64,000 nt of DNA from Pseudidiomarina sediminum DSM 21906 (GTDB taxonomy: Bacteria; Pseudomonadota; Gammaproteobacteria; Enterobacterales; Alteromonadaceae). The translations under genes were made by a program, and so were the position numbers. This document shows positions 28,879-37,861 of the stretch, in pieces (the stretch's first letter is position 1; each line of letters opens with the position of its first letter). The DNA lies in contig NZ_AUHL01000006.1 in NCBI RefSeq assembly GCF_000423165.1, forward strand, positions 62,001 through 126,000, in the 5' to 3' direction. Under the pieces are notes generated by a model that saw only the letters and a program-made list of their open reading frames with translations, was not told the origin of the DNA and did no database searches.

Positions 28879-29844
28879 ATGAAAGCGTTAGCACAACAAA
28901 CCTTTGGTTTATGGGTGGTAATGGTAGGTCTATTGGCAGCACCAAGCTATGCCAATGATACGGCTGTCGCCAAACAGCAACTGCTGCCTGACTATTTACA
29001 GTTGCAGGGCGTGGTGGAAGCCACCAATGCGGCGACGGTGTCGGCGCAAGTATCTGGGCGCGTGGAACGCGTCTGGGTAGATGTGGGGGATGAAGTGCCC
29101 GCGGGCGCTACTATCGTTACGCTAACCTCGGTAGAGCAATACCAACTGGTGCGCCAAGCCGAAGCGCAGGTTGCCGCAAGTGATGCGGGGCTACTGGCCG
29201 CCCAGCAAGAGTTTGATCGGGTGCAGCGTTTGGTCACGCAAAAACTCGTACCAGAGGCGGAATTGGATCGCGCGCAAGCGGCGTTGGATAGTGCTAAAGC
29301 TCAACAGCGCTCAGCAACAGCTGCGTTAGCGCGCGCGCAAGAACAATTGTCGTACACCGAAGTGAAAGCGCCGTATGCCGGCGTGGTTAGCGCCCGTTGG
29401 GTGGAACCGGGGGAATTGGTGCAACCAGGGACACCGTTAATGAGTGGTTTTGACCCGGCGGAATTGCGCATTCATGTCGATGTACCTGCGACCTATGCCG
29501 CAGCGATTGCGACCTTTGCAAATGCGACCGTCGCCGGCGTTACGCCGGCACAATTGCGCGTGTTTCCGACGGTGGAACAACGGACGGGAACGCAACGGGT
29601 GCGGTTGTATTTACCTGCCGATACCGGCTTAGTGCCGGGCCAGTGGCAAGCTGTGACGCTGCAAGTGGGCGAACATTTGGGTGTAGTGATTCCGCCGGCG
29701 GCAGTTACGCAACAAGGGGAGCTTACCTTAGTGAAGCTTGCTGAAGGCAGCTGGCGCGCGGTGCGATTGGGCGCACAAGGTGACGATTGGGTTGAAGTGG
29801 TAAGTGGTTTACAGGTCGACGAGGTGGTGACCTATGGCAACTAA
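28879..29844 (+). CDS. RND efflux periplasmic adaptor (membrane fusion protein)
   Basis: A 321-residue adaptor that links the inner-membrane pump to an outer-membrane channel. A signal peptide (MKALAQQTFGLWVVMVGLLA, cleaved after SYA) precedes the lipoyl halves (VVEATNAATVSAQVSGRVERV and YTEVKAPYAGVVSARWVEPGE) flanking a coiled-coil hairpin, then the beta-barrel domain. The C-terminal membrane-proximal part is short (family members are usually 350-400 residues). AGGTG precedes the ATG at 28879, preferred to the TTG at 28861. It overlaps the pump gene by 11 bases. No outer-membrane factor gene is present, so it may use a shared TolC. Confidence 0.88.
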   Translation: MKALAQQTFGLWVVMVGLLAAPSYANDTAVAKQQLLPDYLQLQGVVEATNAATVSAQVSGRVERVWVDVGDEVPAGATIVTLTSVEQYQLVRQAEAQVAASDAGLLAAQQEFDRVQRLVTQKLVPEAELDRAQAALDSAKAQQRSATAALARAQEQLSYTEVKAPYAGVVSARWVEPGELVQPGTPLMSGFDPAELRIHVDVPATYAAAIATFANATVAGVTPAQLRVFPTVEQRTGTQRVRLYLPADTGLVPGQWQAVTLQVGEHLGVVIPPAAVTQQGELTLVKLAEGSWRAVRLGAQGDDWVEVVSGLQVDEVVTYGN

Positions 29845-32800
29845 AATGGGCATTGCAGGACGCTTAGCAGCATGGGGGGAACGGTCTCAGTTAACCCCGC
29901 TATTGGCGTTGTTTGGTCTGGTATTAGGCTTGTTGGCGGCAAGCATTACGCCGCGTGAAGAAGAGCCCCAGATTGACGTGACCATGGCCGATGTCATGGT
30001 GGCCTTCCCCGGTGCACGGGTGGAGCAAGTTGAACAGCAACTGGCGACGCCTCTGGAACAACACTTTGCGCGGATGCAGGGTGTTGAGCACATTTATTCG
30101 GTCGCGCAACCAGGGCAAGCTTTGGTAACGGTACAGTTCGACGTTGGTGTGGCACGTGAAAAAGCCTTGGTGGAGTTGTTTGACAGCTTGGCATCGTGGC
30201 AGCCACAGCATCCGGCGACGAGCCAACCACTGGTTAAAGCGCGGGGTATCGACGATGTCCCGATTTTGGGTCTGACGCTAACCTCTGAGACGTTAGATTT
30301 AAAATCGGTGGCCGATACACTGCGCGCCCCGTTGTTGAACGTCGAAGGAGTACGGGACGTTGATGTGATTGGCGCTGAGCCTGAGCAGATCAGTGTTACC
30401 CTTGATAGCACTGCGCTACAGCAAGCGGGGCTTGATTTTAATCGGGTGGCGCAGGCGCTCATGAGCCACAACGCCAGTGCTCAAGCAGGTTATCGCTTAC
30501 AGCAAGGGCAGCATATTCAAGTGCAAGCGGGCAGCTTCATTGCCAGTGAGCGTGAGTTACGCGAATTGATTGTGGCGGTGGTGGACGGTCGTCCGGTGCG
30601 ATTGGACCAGGTGGCCGACATTCACACCGGTCCAAGTAAGCCTTCACGCTACGTGTGGTCTCGTAGTAAAGCCGGCGAGGTGCAACCTGCGGTGACCATG
30701 ACGGTGACCAAAAAAGCGGGGGAAAACGCCGTAGATGTTGCTGAACGTGTGTTGACCCGCCTCGATACGTTGGAGCAGCAGTGGTTGCCACCGGCGCTCA
30801 ATGTTGAGGTGACCCGTAACTATGGTCAAACTGCCGACGACAAAGCCTCGAAGCTGATTCAAAAGCTGATTTTCGCCACCATTTCGGTGGTCGCGCTGGT
30901 GCTGTTTGCGCTCGGCAAACGAGAAGCTGTGGTGGTCGGCTCGGCGGTGGTGCTGACTTTGGCGACCACCTTGTTTGCTTCGTGGGCGTGGGGCTTTACC
31001 TTAAACCGCGTGTCGCTGTTCGCCTTGATTTTCTCGATTGGTATTTTGGTCGATGACGCCATCGTGGTGGTGGAAAACATTCACCGTCACTTAGGCATGG
31101 GCAAATCATTGAAAGAAGCTATTCCACCAGCAGTGGATGAAGTGGGTGGGCCGACCATTCTGGCCACCTTCACGGTGATTGCCGCCTTGCTGCCGATGGC
31201 CTTTGTCAGTGGTTTAATGGGCCCGTACATGAGTCCGATCCCGATCAACGCCTCGATGGGAATGGTACTGTCACTGATCATTGCTCTAACGGTAACACCT
31301 TGGCTGGCGCGCCATCTCATGCGAGATAGCGGCAAGGGTGATCATCATGACGCTGGTACCCCACCCGATGGTCGTTTGCAGCGGATGTTTAGCAAACTGA
31401 TGCAGCCGTTATTGCAAAGCCGTAAAAAGCGTTACCTCATGGGTTTTGGTCTCATCGCGCTGATTATGGCGGTGATGGGGCTCGCCGTGGTGCAGGCGGT
31501 GGTGTTGAAGATGCTGCCGTTTGACAATAAAAGCGAAATTAAGCTGGTCTTAGATATGCCAGAGCACACGCCGTTGGAGCAAACCAATGCCGTGCTCTTG
31601 GCGTTAGCTGAAAAGCTTGATGAGGTACCGGAAGTTACGGCCACGCAGATTTATGCAGGTACGGCCTCGCCGATCGGATTTAATGGCTTAGTACGCCAGT
31701 ATTATCTGCGCAGCTTATCGCACCAAGGCGATGTGCAAGTGATCTTGGCCGATAAAGATGCGCGCGATCGGGCCAGCCATGAAATTGCGTTAGCGATTCG
31801 CCCGCTATTAACGCCGATTGCAGCGACTGCTGGGGGACGTTTAAAAGTGGTCGAAGTGCCACCGGGTCCGCCGGTAATGGCTCCTATCGTGGCTGAGGTT
31901 TATGCGCCGTCGCACCATGCGCAAGTGACCGGTGTGCAGCAGGTTATCGAGGCGTTAGCCGCAACGGACGGCGTGGTGGATATCGACAGTACGTTAGTCG
32001 ATGCCGGAACCGAGGAAATTTGGCAGATCAATACCGCGCGTGCAACGCGGTTGGGGGTGAACCCAGCGCAGGCGGTACAGGTATTACAAACTGCGTTACA
32101 AGGCATGCCGGTGACCTATGTGGCACTGCCGCAGCAACTACAGCCGGTGCCTGTGCAGTTGCATATGCCGGCCAATTGGCAAGGTCAGCTGGCGCAGTTG
32201 GAAAGCTTAACGGTGACCAACACGAGCGGTGCGGCTGTACCGCTGAGTGCCTTTATTGAGCGTGTGCAAGTGCCGTTGCAGCAACCGCGTTATCACAAAG
32301 ACTTGCGTCCTGTCGCTTACGTGACCGCCGACATGGCGGGCAAGGTCGACTCGCCGCTGTATGGCTTGTTTGCCGCAGCGGGCAATATCGACATGCCGCA
32401 AAGCTACATCAGCCAGCCGACCGAGTGGGATCAAACCGCGTTGAAATGGGATGGTGAGTGGCAAATCACCTATGAAACCTTCCGTGACATGGGCCTTGCC
32501 TATGCGGTTGGACTGCTGCTGATTTACTTACTGGTGGTCGGTCATTTTGGTAGCTACGGTGTGCCACTAGTGATCATGGCACCGATTCCGTTAACCTTGA
32601 TCGGCATTATGCCGGGGCACGCCTTGTTGGGTGCGCAATTCACCGCAACCTCAATGATCGGCATGATTGCCTTGGCCGGTATCATTGTGCGGAACTCGAT
32701 TTTGTTGGTCGACTTTATTCGCGATGCGGTGGCGCAAGGTAAAGCCTTGAATGATGCGGTGATTGAAGCCGCGGCCGTGCGTACGCAACCGATTGTGTTG

Positions 32801-32974
32801 ACGGCGATTGCCGCCATGATGGGAGCCTTCTTTATTTTGGATGACCCCATCTTCAATGGTCTCGCAGTGAGTTTGATCTTCGGTATTGCGGTGTCTACGG
32901 TGCTGACCTTGGTAGTGATTCCACTGCTGTACGCGTCGTTGCTACGTCGGCAATTGGCGAAGCAGCGTGGGTAA
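29834..32974 (+). CDS. RND efflux transporter permease, AcrB-like
   Basis: A 1046-residue proton-driven pump of the inner membrane, with the twelve-helix RND layout and two large periplasmic loops. The first helix and porter start (TPLLALFGLVLGLLAASITP) is followed by PREEEPQID. TM4 carries the paired acidic residues of the proton relay in IGILVDDAIVVVENIHRHL. The second half repeats the pattern (ATSMIGMIALAGIIVRNSILLVDF). The short PREEEPQI segment and the adaptor type resemble the cation/multidrug pumps of the AcrB superfamily common in marine bacteria; the substrate is unknown. A hairpin terminator follows. Confidence 0.9.
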   Translation: MATKMGIAGRLAAWGERSQLTPLLALFGLVLGLLAASITPREEEPQIDVTMADVMVAFPGARVEQVEQQLATPLEQHFARMQGVEHIYSVAQPGQALVTVQFDVGVAREKALVELFDSLASWQPQHPATSQPLVKARGIDDVPILGLTLTSETLDLKSVADTLRAPLLNVEGVRDVDVIGAEPEQISVTLDSTALQQAGLDFNRVAQALMSHNASAQAGYRLQQGQHIQVQAGSFIASERELRELIVAVVDGRPVRLDQVADIHTGPSKPSRYVWSRSKAGEVQPAVTMTVTKKAGENAVDVAERVLTRLDTLEQQWLPPALNVEVTRNYGQTADDKASKLIQKLIFATISVVALVLFALGKREAVVVGSAVVLTLATTLFASWAWGFTLNRVSLFALIFSIGILVDDAIVVVENIHRHLGMGKSLKEAIPPAVDEVGGPTILATFTVIAALLPMAFVSGLMGPYMSPIPINASMGMVLSLIIALTVTPWLARHLMRDSGKGDHHDAGTPPDGRLQRMFSKLMQPLLQSRKKRYLMGFGLIALIMAVMGLAVVQAVVLKMLPFDNKSEIKLVLDMPEHTPLEQTNAVLLALAEKLDEVPEVTATQIYAGTASPIGFNGLVRQYYLRSLSHQGDVQVILADKDARDRASHEIALAIRPLLTPIAATAGGRLKVVEVPPGPPVMAPIVAEVYAPSHHAQVTGVQQVIEALAATDGVVDIDSTLVDAGTEEIWQINTARATRLGVNPAQAVQVLQTALQGMPVTYVALPQQLQPVPVQLHMPANWQGQLAQLESLTVTNTSGAAVPLSAFIERVQVPLQQPRYHKDLRPVAYVTADMAGKVDSPLYGLFAAAGNIDMPQSYISQPTEWDQTALKWDGEWQITYETFRDMGLAYAVGLLLIYLLVVGHFGSYGVPLVIMAPIPLTLIGIMPGHALLGAQFTATSMIGMIALAGIIVRNSILLVDFIRDAVAQGKALNDAVIEAAAVRTQPIVLTAIAAMMGAFFILDDPIFNGLAVSLIFGIAVSTVLTLVVIPLLYASLLRRQLAKQRG

Positions 32975-32987
32975 CGAACTCGGAGTG

Positions 32988-33012
32988 AACCGCACTATCA
33001 TAGTGCGGTTTT
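32988..33012 (+). terminator. Intrinsic terminator after the RND operon
   Basis: AACCGCACTA, loop TCA, TAGTGCGGTT, then a short TT run (TTC). It begins 13 bases past the stop codon. The right side runs straight into the first NtrC site of glnA. Confidence 0.8.
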
Positions 33013-33013
33013 C

Positions 33014-33061
33014 TGCACTATAATGGTGCAAAATAAAGCGGAAATGCGCTGGCGCGGTGCA
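33014..33061. promoter_or_regulatory. Two NtrC enhancer sites upstream of glnA
   Basis: Site 1 (33014-33030) TGCACTATAATGGTGCA and site 2 (33045-33061) TGCGCTGGCGCGGTGCA match the NtrC consensus TGCACyA-N3-TrGTGCA. Their centres are 31 bases apart, three helical turns. They lie about 129 and 98 bases upstream of the predicted sigma-54 start, like the E. coli glnA enhancers. Confidence 0.85.
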
Positions 33062-33123
33062 AAAAATGCCGTGGCACGCAGAGCGATTTATTTAACCATA
33101 TGAAATAAAAGCATAATTTAGTT

Positions 33124-33140
33124 TTGGCACACTGTTTGCA
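33124..33140 (+). promoter_or_regulatory. sigma-54 promoter of glnA
   Basis: TTGGCAC-ACTGT-TTGCA has the -24 GG and -12 GC exactly placed and matches the sigma-54 consensus throughout. Predicted start is near 33152, leaving an 87-base leader. With the two enhancer sites upstream, NtrC-P activation under nitrogen limitation is expected. Confidence 0.9.
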
Positions 33141-33238
33141 AAGACCTTAGTAAGTTTTTTAAAAAGGGTTTGCCAATGGCTGTCGCAAACTCAACTATAC
33201 TTTTTTGTTCATAGACATTCGCCATCTCGGAGGACTAC

Positions 33239-34651
33239 ATGTCGACACCACAAGACGTAATGAGTTTTATTGAAGAAAACGAAGTGAAATTCGTTGACCT
33301 ACGCTTTACCGATACCAAAGGTAAAGAGCAACACGTCACCATCCCGGTGTCACAGATTAACGAAGAGTTCTTCGAAGAAGGCAAAATGTTTGACGGTTCA
33401 TCGATTGGTGGCTGGAAAGGCATTAACGAATCAGACATGGTTTTGATGCCTGACTGCAGCTCAGTGGTACTTGACCCGTTCACCGATGAAATCACCATGA
33501 ACGTGGTGTGTGACATCCTTGAGCCAGACACCATGCAAGGTTACGACCGTGACCCGCGTTCCATCGCGCGTCGCGCCGAAGCTTACTTGCAAAGCGCAGG
33601 TTTTGCTGACACCGCGTTATTTGGTCCAGAGCCAGAGTTCTTCTTATTCAACGACGTGCGTTTCCACACCGACATGAGTGGTTCGTTCTTCAAAATCGAA
33701 GCTGAAGAAGCGAAGTGGAACTCAGGTAAAGAATACACGGACGGCAACTTAGCGCACCGCCCAGGTGTGAAAGGCGGTTACTTCCCAGTACCACCAGTAG
33801 ACTCTGCGCACGACATCCGTAGCACTATGTGTACAGTGATGGAAGATATGGGCTTAGTGGTTGAAGCACACCATCACGAAGTCGCAACTGCTGGTCAGAA
33901 CGAAGTGGCAACCCGCTTCAATACCTTGACTAAGAAAGCGGACGAAATTCAAGTTTACAAGTATGTGGTACACAACGTTGCGCACTCGTACGGTATGACG
34001 GCGACCTTTATGCCAAAACCTTTGGTTGGTGATAACGGTTCAGGTATGCACGTGCACATGTCATTGAGCAAAGACGGACAAAACCTCTTTGCTGGCGACC
34101 AGTACGGTGGTTTGAGTGAAACGGCGTTGTACTACATCGGTGGTATCATCAAGCACGCACGTGCAATCAACGCCTTTGCTAACCCTGCGACCAACTCGTA
34201 CAAGCGTTTAGTGCCAGGTTTTGAAGCGCCAGTAATGTTGGCCTACTCAGCCCGTAACCGTTCTGCGTCAATTCGTATTCCATTGGTTTCAAGCGCGAAA
34301 GCACGTCGTATCGAAGTGCGTTTCCCTGACCCAGCAGCAAACCCATACTTGTGCTTCACAGCATTGTTGATGGCGGGTCTTGATGGTATTAAGAACAAGA
34401 TCCACCCTGGCGATGCCATGGATAAAGACTTGTACGACTTGCCAGCAGAAGAAGCTAAAGAAATTCCAACCGTGTGTGACTCGTTGGAAATGGCGTTGGA
34501 AGCGTTGGACAAAGATCGTGAGTTCTTAACCCAAGGTGGCGTCATGACTGACGACATGATCGATGCCTACATCAAGCTGAAGAAAGCTGACGTGATGGCG
34601 TTGAAAATGGCGACCCACCCGCTTGAGTTTGACCTGTACTACAGCGTCTAA
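33239..34651 (+). CDS. glnA: Glutamine synthetase, type I
   Basis: GlnA makes glutamine from glutamate, ammonia and ATP, the main ammonia-assimilation enzyme. It is a 470-residue type I-beta protein. The signature [16 protein letters not shown] is near residue 50, followed by the metal ligands in GPEPEFFLF and [14 protein letters not shown] and the ATP block [14 protein letters not shown]. The adenylylation tyrosine is in [11 protein letters not shown], so activity is probably controlled by GlnE. The start has GGAGG seven bases upstream. A sigma-54 promoter with NtrC enhancers precedes it and ntrB/ntrC follow, giving the classical glnA-ntrBC regulon. Confidence 0.97.
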   Translation: MSTPQDVMSFIEENEVKFVDLRFTDTKGKEQHVTIPVSQINEEFFEEGKMFDGSSIGGWKGINESDMVLMPDCSSVVLDPFTDEITMNVVCDILEPDTMQGYDRDPRSIARRAEAYLQSAGFADTALFGPEPEFFLFNDVRFHTDMSGSFFKIEAEEAKWNSGKEYTDGNLAHRPGVKGGYFPVPPVDSAHDIRSTMCTVMEDMGLVVEAHHHEVATAGQNEVATRFNTLTKKADEIQVYKYVVHNVAHSYGMTATFMPKPLVGDNGSGMHVHMSLSKDGQNLFAGDQYGGLSETALYYIGGIIKHARAINAFANPATNSYKRLVPGFEAPVMLAYSARNRSASIRIPLVSSAKARRIEVRFPDPAANPYLCFTALLMAGLDGIKNKIHPGDAMDKDLYDLPAEEAKEIPTVCDSLEMALEALDKDREFLTQGGVMTDDMIDAYIKLKKADVMALKMATHPLEFDLYYSV

Positions 34652-34690
34652 ATCATGCGTTAGATAACCGGACAGGAGGCGTGTAAACCG

Positions 34691-35272
34691 ATGAAAAAAC
34701 GCTGCTATGCAACGAACATCCTTTGGCTTGCTAGCCTCCTGCTATTGGCTATCTTGAGTATTGCGTCGGCAACGGCGCAAATCTATAAGAAAACCCTCGA
34801 CGACGGCACCGTCATCTACACCGATGAAAAACAAGACGGTAGTGAGCCTGTGCAGGTTGAACCTGTAGTGACAGAATTTCGCTCGCTCGCCCCGCCCCCT
34901 TCTTCAGCACCGGTTGCCAACGATGACAGCAGTGACTATGTCGGTCCTGCCCAAATCAGCATTGTCAGCCCGCAGCAACAACAAAGCATTCGCAGCAATG
35001 AAGGCATTGTCGAGGTGCAGTGGCAGGCTGAAGTGGGTGATAGCAAAATTCGTCTGCATTACGAACTTTGGGTGGATAGTCAGCTGGCCTACGATGGCCC
35101 TGCCACAGGCGTTACCTTAAGCGCACTGAATCGCGGCGAACATCGCCTGCAAGTACGACTGTTTGAAGATGGCGGCAACGAACTGGCACGTTCAGAAACC
35201 GTGGTGGTTTATATTCACAAAGCCTCAGTGTTTAATCCTGCGTTGCAGGGAGGCGGAGGCGCGGGTGACTAA
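34691..35272 (+). CDS. DUF4124 domain periplasmic protein
   Basis: A 193-residue secreted protein. A signal peptide (about residues 1-29) is followed by a DUF4124 segment (QIYKKTLDDGTVIYTDEK), a proline-rich linker and a C-terminal Ig-like domain (ISIVSPQQQQSIRSNEG through VVVYIHKA). Its function is unknown. AGGAGG lies upstream of the ATG. It sits between glnA and ntrB, 40 bases after glnA, and its stop overlaps the ntrB start. Genes of this type occur at the same place in related marine bacteria as I recall, so a link with nitrogen or the envelope is possible but unproven. Confidence 0.8.
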   Translation: MKKRCYATNILWLASLLLLAILSIASATAQIYKKTLDDGTVIYTDEKQDGSEPVQVEPVVTEFRSLAPPPSSAPVANDDSSDYVGPAQISIVSPQQQQSIRSNEGIVEVQWQAEVGDSKIRLHYELWVDSQLAYDGPATGVTLSALNRGEHRLQVRLFEDGGNELARSETVVVYIHKASVFNPALQGGGGAGD

Positions 35273-36377
35273 AGCCGATTGCACCAACATGGTGCAACCG
35301 GATTGGGATCAGTTGCTCACCGGCATTGTGCAGCTTGATGCACACTTGCACATTCGCTACATGAACGCTGCTGCTGAAGCCATGCTCGATGGCAGTCGCA
35401 AGCGGCTACTCGGCGCTCCTTTCTTTAGTTTGTTCAGTTTTAGTTCACTAGAACCGGATGTGTTGCGGCATGCCCTGCGTGACGTGCAGAGTGTTTCGGA
35501 CAGTGACGTTACTTGGATTTTCCACGATGGCCAGCGAGTGACCGTTGAGTTTATCGCCCAACCCTTGTTACCGAAACATGGTGCAGCGCAAAGCGCGACA
35601 CCGCAATTGCTATTGGAGTTGCGCCAAGTTGATCAAATTCGTCGCATTAACCAAGAAAACGCGCAGCAACTGCAACTACAAGCGGCGCACAGCATGGTGC
35701 GTGGCCTTGCCCATGAAATTAAGAACCCGCTAGGTGGTTTGCGCGGTGCTGCTCAGTTACTTGCGAGTGAGCTGCCTGATGACGGCCTGCGTGATTACAC
35801 CGATTTGATCATGCAGCAAGCCGACCGCCTGCGGAACTTGGTCGATCGTATGCTCGGCTCGCACGAATTGCCGCAACGTGCACGCACCAATGTGCATGAA
35901 GTGATCGAACGGGTGATTGCCGTGGCGCAGTTAAGTGCGTCGGCGAAGATCACCTTTGAGCGCGACTACGATCCCAGCTTGCCGGAGCTAACCATGGCGG
36001 CGGATGCCATTGAACAAGCTATTTTGAACGTGGTGATCAACGCTTGCGACGCGCTTGCCAGCGGCGGTGGTGTGATTTCTCTGCGCACCCGAGTGCTGCA
36101 TCAGCAAACCTTATATGGCCAGCGGTATCGGCAATGTGCCGTGATTGAGGTGCAGGACAATGGTCCCGGGGTACCGGACGCGTTAAAAGAGACCTTATTT
36201 TATCCTATGGTCAGTGGTCGTGCCGGCGGCACTGGGTTGGGACTCGCCATTACGCAAAACGTGGTGCACCAACACGCCGGCAAAGTGGAGCTGTTATCAG
36301 AACCCGGACAAACCCGCTTTTTGTTGTATTTACCCTATATTGAAACGCGGCAACAGAACCAGAGTGATGAGGTGTAA
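35265..36377 (+). CDS. glnL: Nitrogen regulation sensor kinase NtrB
   Basis: NtrB phosphorylates NtrC when nitrogen is short and dephosphorylates it with PII when nitrogen is plentiful. It is a cytoplasmic protein of about 370 residues. It has an N-terminal PAS domain (LLTGIVQLDAHLHIRYMNAA), the H-box GLAHEIKNPLGGLRGA with the phospho-histidine near residue 150, and the ATP lid motifs VINACDALA, DNGPGVP and GTGLGLAI. The GTG at 35265 has GGAGGC upstream and overlaps the DUF4124 stop; the ATG at 35289 is a weaker alternative. A perfect-arm NtrC box lies over codons 6-11, suggesting autoregulation. Confidence 0.92.
   Translation: MTKADCTNMVQPDWDQLLTGIVQLDAHLHIRYMNAAAEAMLDGSRKRLLGAPFFSLFSFSSLEPDVLRHALRDVQSVSDSDVTWIFHDGQRVTVEFIAQPLLPKHGAAQSATPQLLLELRQVDQIRRINQENAQQLQLQAAHSMVRGLAHEIKNPLGGLRGAAQLLASELPDDGLRDYTDLIMQQADRLRNLVDRMLGSHELPQRARTNVHEVIERVIAVAQLSASAKITFERDYDPSLPELTMAADAIEQAILNVVINACDALASGGGVISLRTRVLHQQTLYGQRYRQCAVIEVQDNGPGVPDALKETLFYPMVSGRAGGTGLGLAITQNVVHQHAGKVELLSEPGQTRFLLYLPYIETRQQNQSDEV
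35280..35296. promoter_or_regulatory. NtrC box at the start of ntrB
   Basis: TGCACCAACATGGTGCA: 7-base arms in perfect symmetry around a 3-base centre (extended to 8 with flanking T/A). It matches the E. coli NtrC consensus better than either glnA site. In E. coli, NtrC binds near the glnL start to repress the ntrBC promoter. Here the site lies in the first codons of ntrB, so it would act as a roadblock or as an operator for a promoter in the DUF4124 gene. Confidence 0.8.
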
Positions 36378-36389
36378 GAGAGGCCAGTG

Positions 36390-37784
36390 ATGCAAAGTGA
36401 ACAACCGATTTGGCTACTGGACGACGATAGTTCGATCCGTTGGGTACTGGAACGCGCCTTGCAGCGTGCCGGCCTGCAAAGCCGCAGCTTTGCTGACGCA
36501 GCGAGTTTGTATGCCGCCTTACAACAGCAGCACCCCCTGGTGTTACTTACCGATATTCGTATGCCCGGTGACGATGGTTTGGCGGTGCTGGAGTACATGC
36601 GGCAACATCATCCGCAGTTACGGGTGATTGTCATGACCGCCCATTCTGACCTCGATTCCGCCGTTAGCGCATTTCAAGGTGGCGCGTTTGAGTATCTGGC
36701 CAAGCCCTTTGATTTAGATGAAGTGGTGCACACCGTCGGACGGGCCTTGCAACTGGAGCAGCGCGAGCAAGCGGGTGCTGAGCACGAGGACTCGCTGTCA
36801 GGGTTGATTGGTGCGGCGCCGGCCATGCAGGACGTTTTTCGTGCCATTGGCAAGTTGTCGCACTCCAGTGCAACGGTGCTGATCACGGGCGCATCGGGGA
36901 CTGGTAAAGAGCTGGTGGCACGGGCGCTGCACCAGCATAGCCCGCGCCAAGGCAAGCCGTTCATTGCGCTGAACATGGCTGCTATTCCAGCCGACTTGAT
37001 TGAATCGGAACTGTTTGGCCATGAAAAAGGGGCGTTCACTGGCGCCACTCAACGCCGCCGCGGCCGTTTTGAGCAAGCCGATGGTGGCACCTTGTTTTTG
37101 GATGAAATTGGCGACATGCCACTGGCGGTACAAACCCGTTTATTACGCGTGTTGGCCGAAGGACAATTTTATCCGGTCGGCAGTTATGAACCGGTGCGGG
37201 TCAATGTGCGTATTATCGCCGCGACCCATCAACACCTTGAGCAACGGGTACAAGACAATGCGTTTCGGGAAGATTTATTCCACCGCCTTAACGTCATTCG
37301 CTTACAGTTACCGACCCTCGCCGAGCGACGCAGTGACATTCCACAATTGGCGCGCCATTTTCTGCAAAAAGCGGCGGTCGAGCTCAATGCTGAGCCGAAA
37401 CAACTAACCCCTGCGGCAGAAACCAAGCTACAAAGCCTTGCCTGGCCGGGGAATGTGCGACAATTGGAAAACTTGTGCCGCTGGTTGACCGTGATGGCGC
37501 CGGCACGCCAAGTGGATGTAAGTGATTTACCTGCCGAAGTAGGCGCCAGTGCGAGCACGGCGCAAGCCAGTGACTGGCAAACGGCTTTACGGAGCTATCT
37601 TGACCAGCAAATGGCGAGCGACGCGACGCAGGTGTTAACAGAGGTGGTGCAGCAAGTCGAAACCATGGCGTTGCACGCGGCATTAGCCGCTACCGACGGC
37701 CATAAACAGCAAGCTGCAGAAAAATTGGGCTGGGGGCGAAACACCATTACCCGCAAACTCAAGGAGTTAGTAAAAGAAGCGTAA
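36390..37784 (+). CDS. glnG: Nitrogen regulation response regulator NtrC
   Basis: A sigma-54 activator, 464 residues. The receiver domain has the acidic pair DDD, the phospho-Asp in LLTDIRMPGDDG near residue 53 and the Lys in LAKPFDLDE. The AAA+ domain has Walker A GASGTGKELVARA, the GAFTGA sigma-54 contact loop, Walker B GGTLFLDEIGDM and the REDLFHRLNVIRL sensor region. The C-terminal Fis-type helix-turn-helix ends AEKLGWGRNTITRKLKEL. The ATG at 36390 has AGAGAGG six bases upstream. It follows ntrB after 12 bases and is expected to bind the three boxes described in this region. Confidence 0.95.
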   Translation: MQSEQPIWLLDDDSSIRWVLERALQRAGLQSRSFADAASLYAALQQQHPLVLLTDIRMPGDDGLAVLEYMRQHHPQLRVIVMTAHSDLDSAVSAFQGGAFEYLAKPFDLDEVVHTVGRALQLEQREQAGAEHEDSLSGLIGAAPAMQDVFRAIGKLSHSSATVLITGASGTGKELVARALHQHSPRQGKPFIALNMAAIPADLIESELFGHEKGAFTGATQRRRGRFEQADGGTLFLDEIGDMPLAVQTRLLRVLAEGQFYPVGSYEPVRVNVRIIAATHQHLEQRVQDNAFREDLFHRLNVIRLQLPTLAERRSDIPQLARHFLQKAAVELNAEPKQLTPAAETKLQSLAWPGNVRQLENLCRWLTVMAPARQVDVSDLPAEVGASASTAQASDWQTALRSYLDQQMASDATQVLTEVVQQVETMALHAALAATDGHKQQAAEKLGWGRNTITRKLKELVKEA

Positions 37785-37861
37785 ACAGACTATCTATTTA
37801 CATTAGTGTCTTTACATTATGCTTAGTGTGTAAAGAACAACAACTAACAGTGAGAACCACC

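Noticed and set aside
22218-32974. The TetR repressor as the regulator of the RND pump
   Set aside because: The pump is about 6 kb away and its upstream palindromes differ from the one at the TetR gene.
33019-33024. TATAAT-like sequence upstream of glnA as a sigma-70 promoter
   Set aside because: It is the central part of the first NtrC palindrome and lacks a -35 element at a suitable distance.
37781-37834. CpxR boxes upstream of cpxR (several GTAAA/TTTAC half-sites)
   Set aside because: The half-sites have mixed orientation and a 14-base period, not the GTAAA-N5-GTAAA arrangement of a CpxR site. Autoregulation remains possible.
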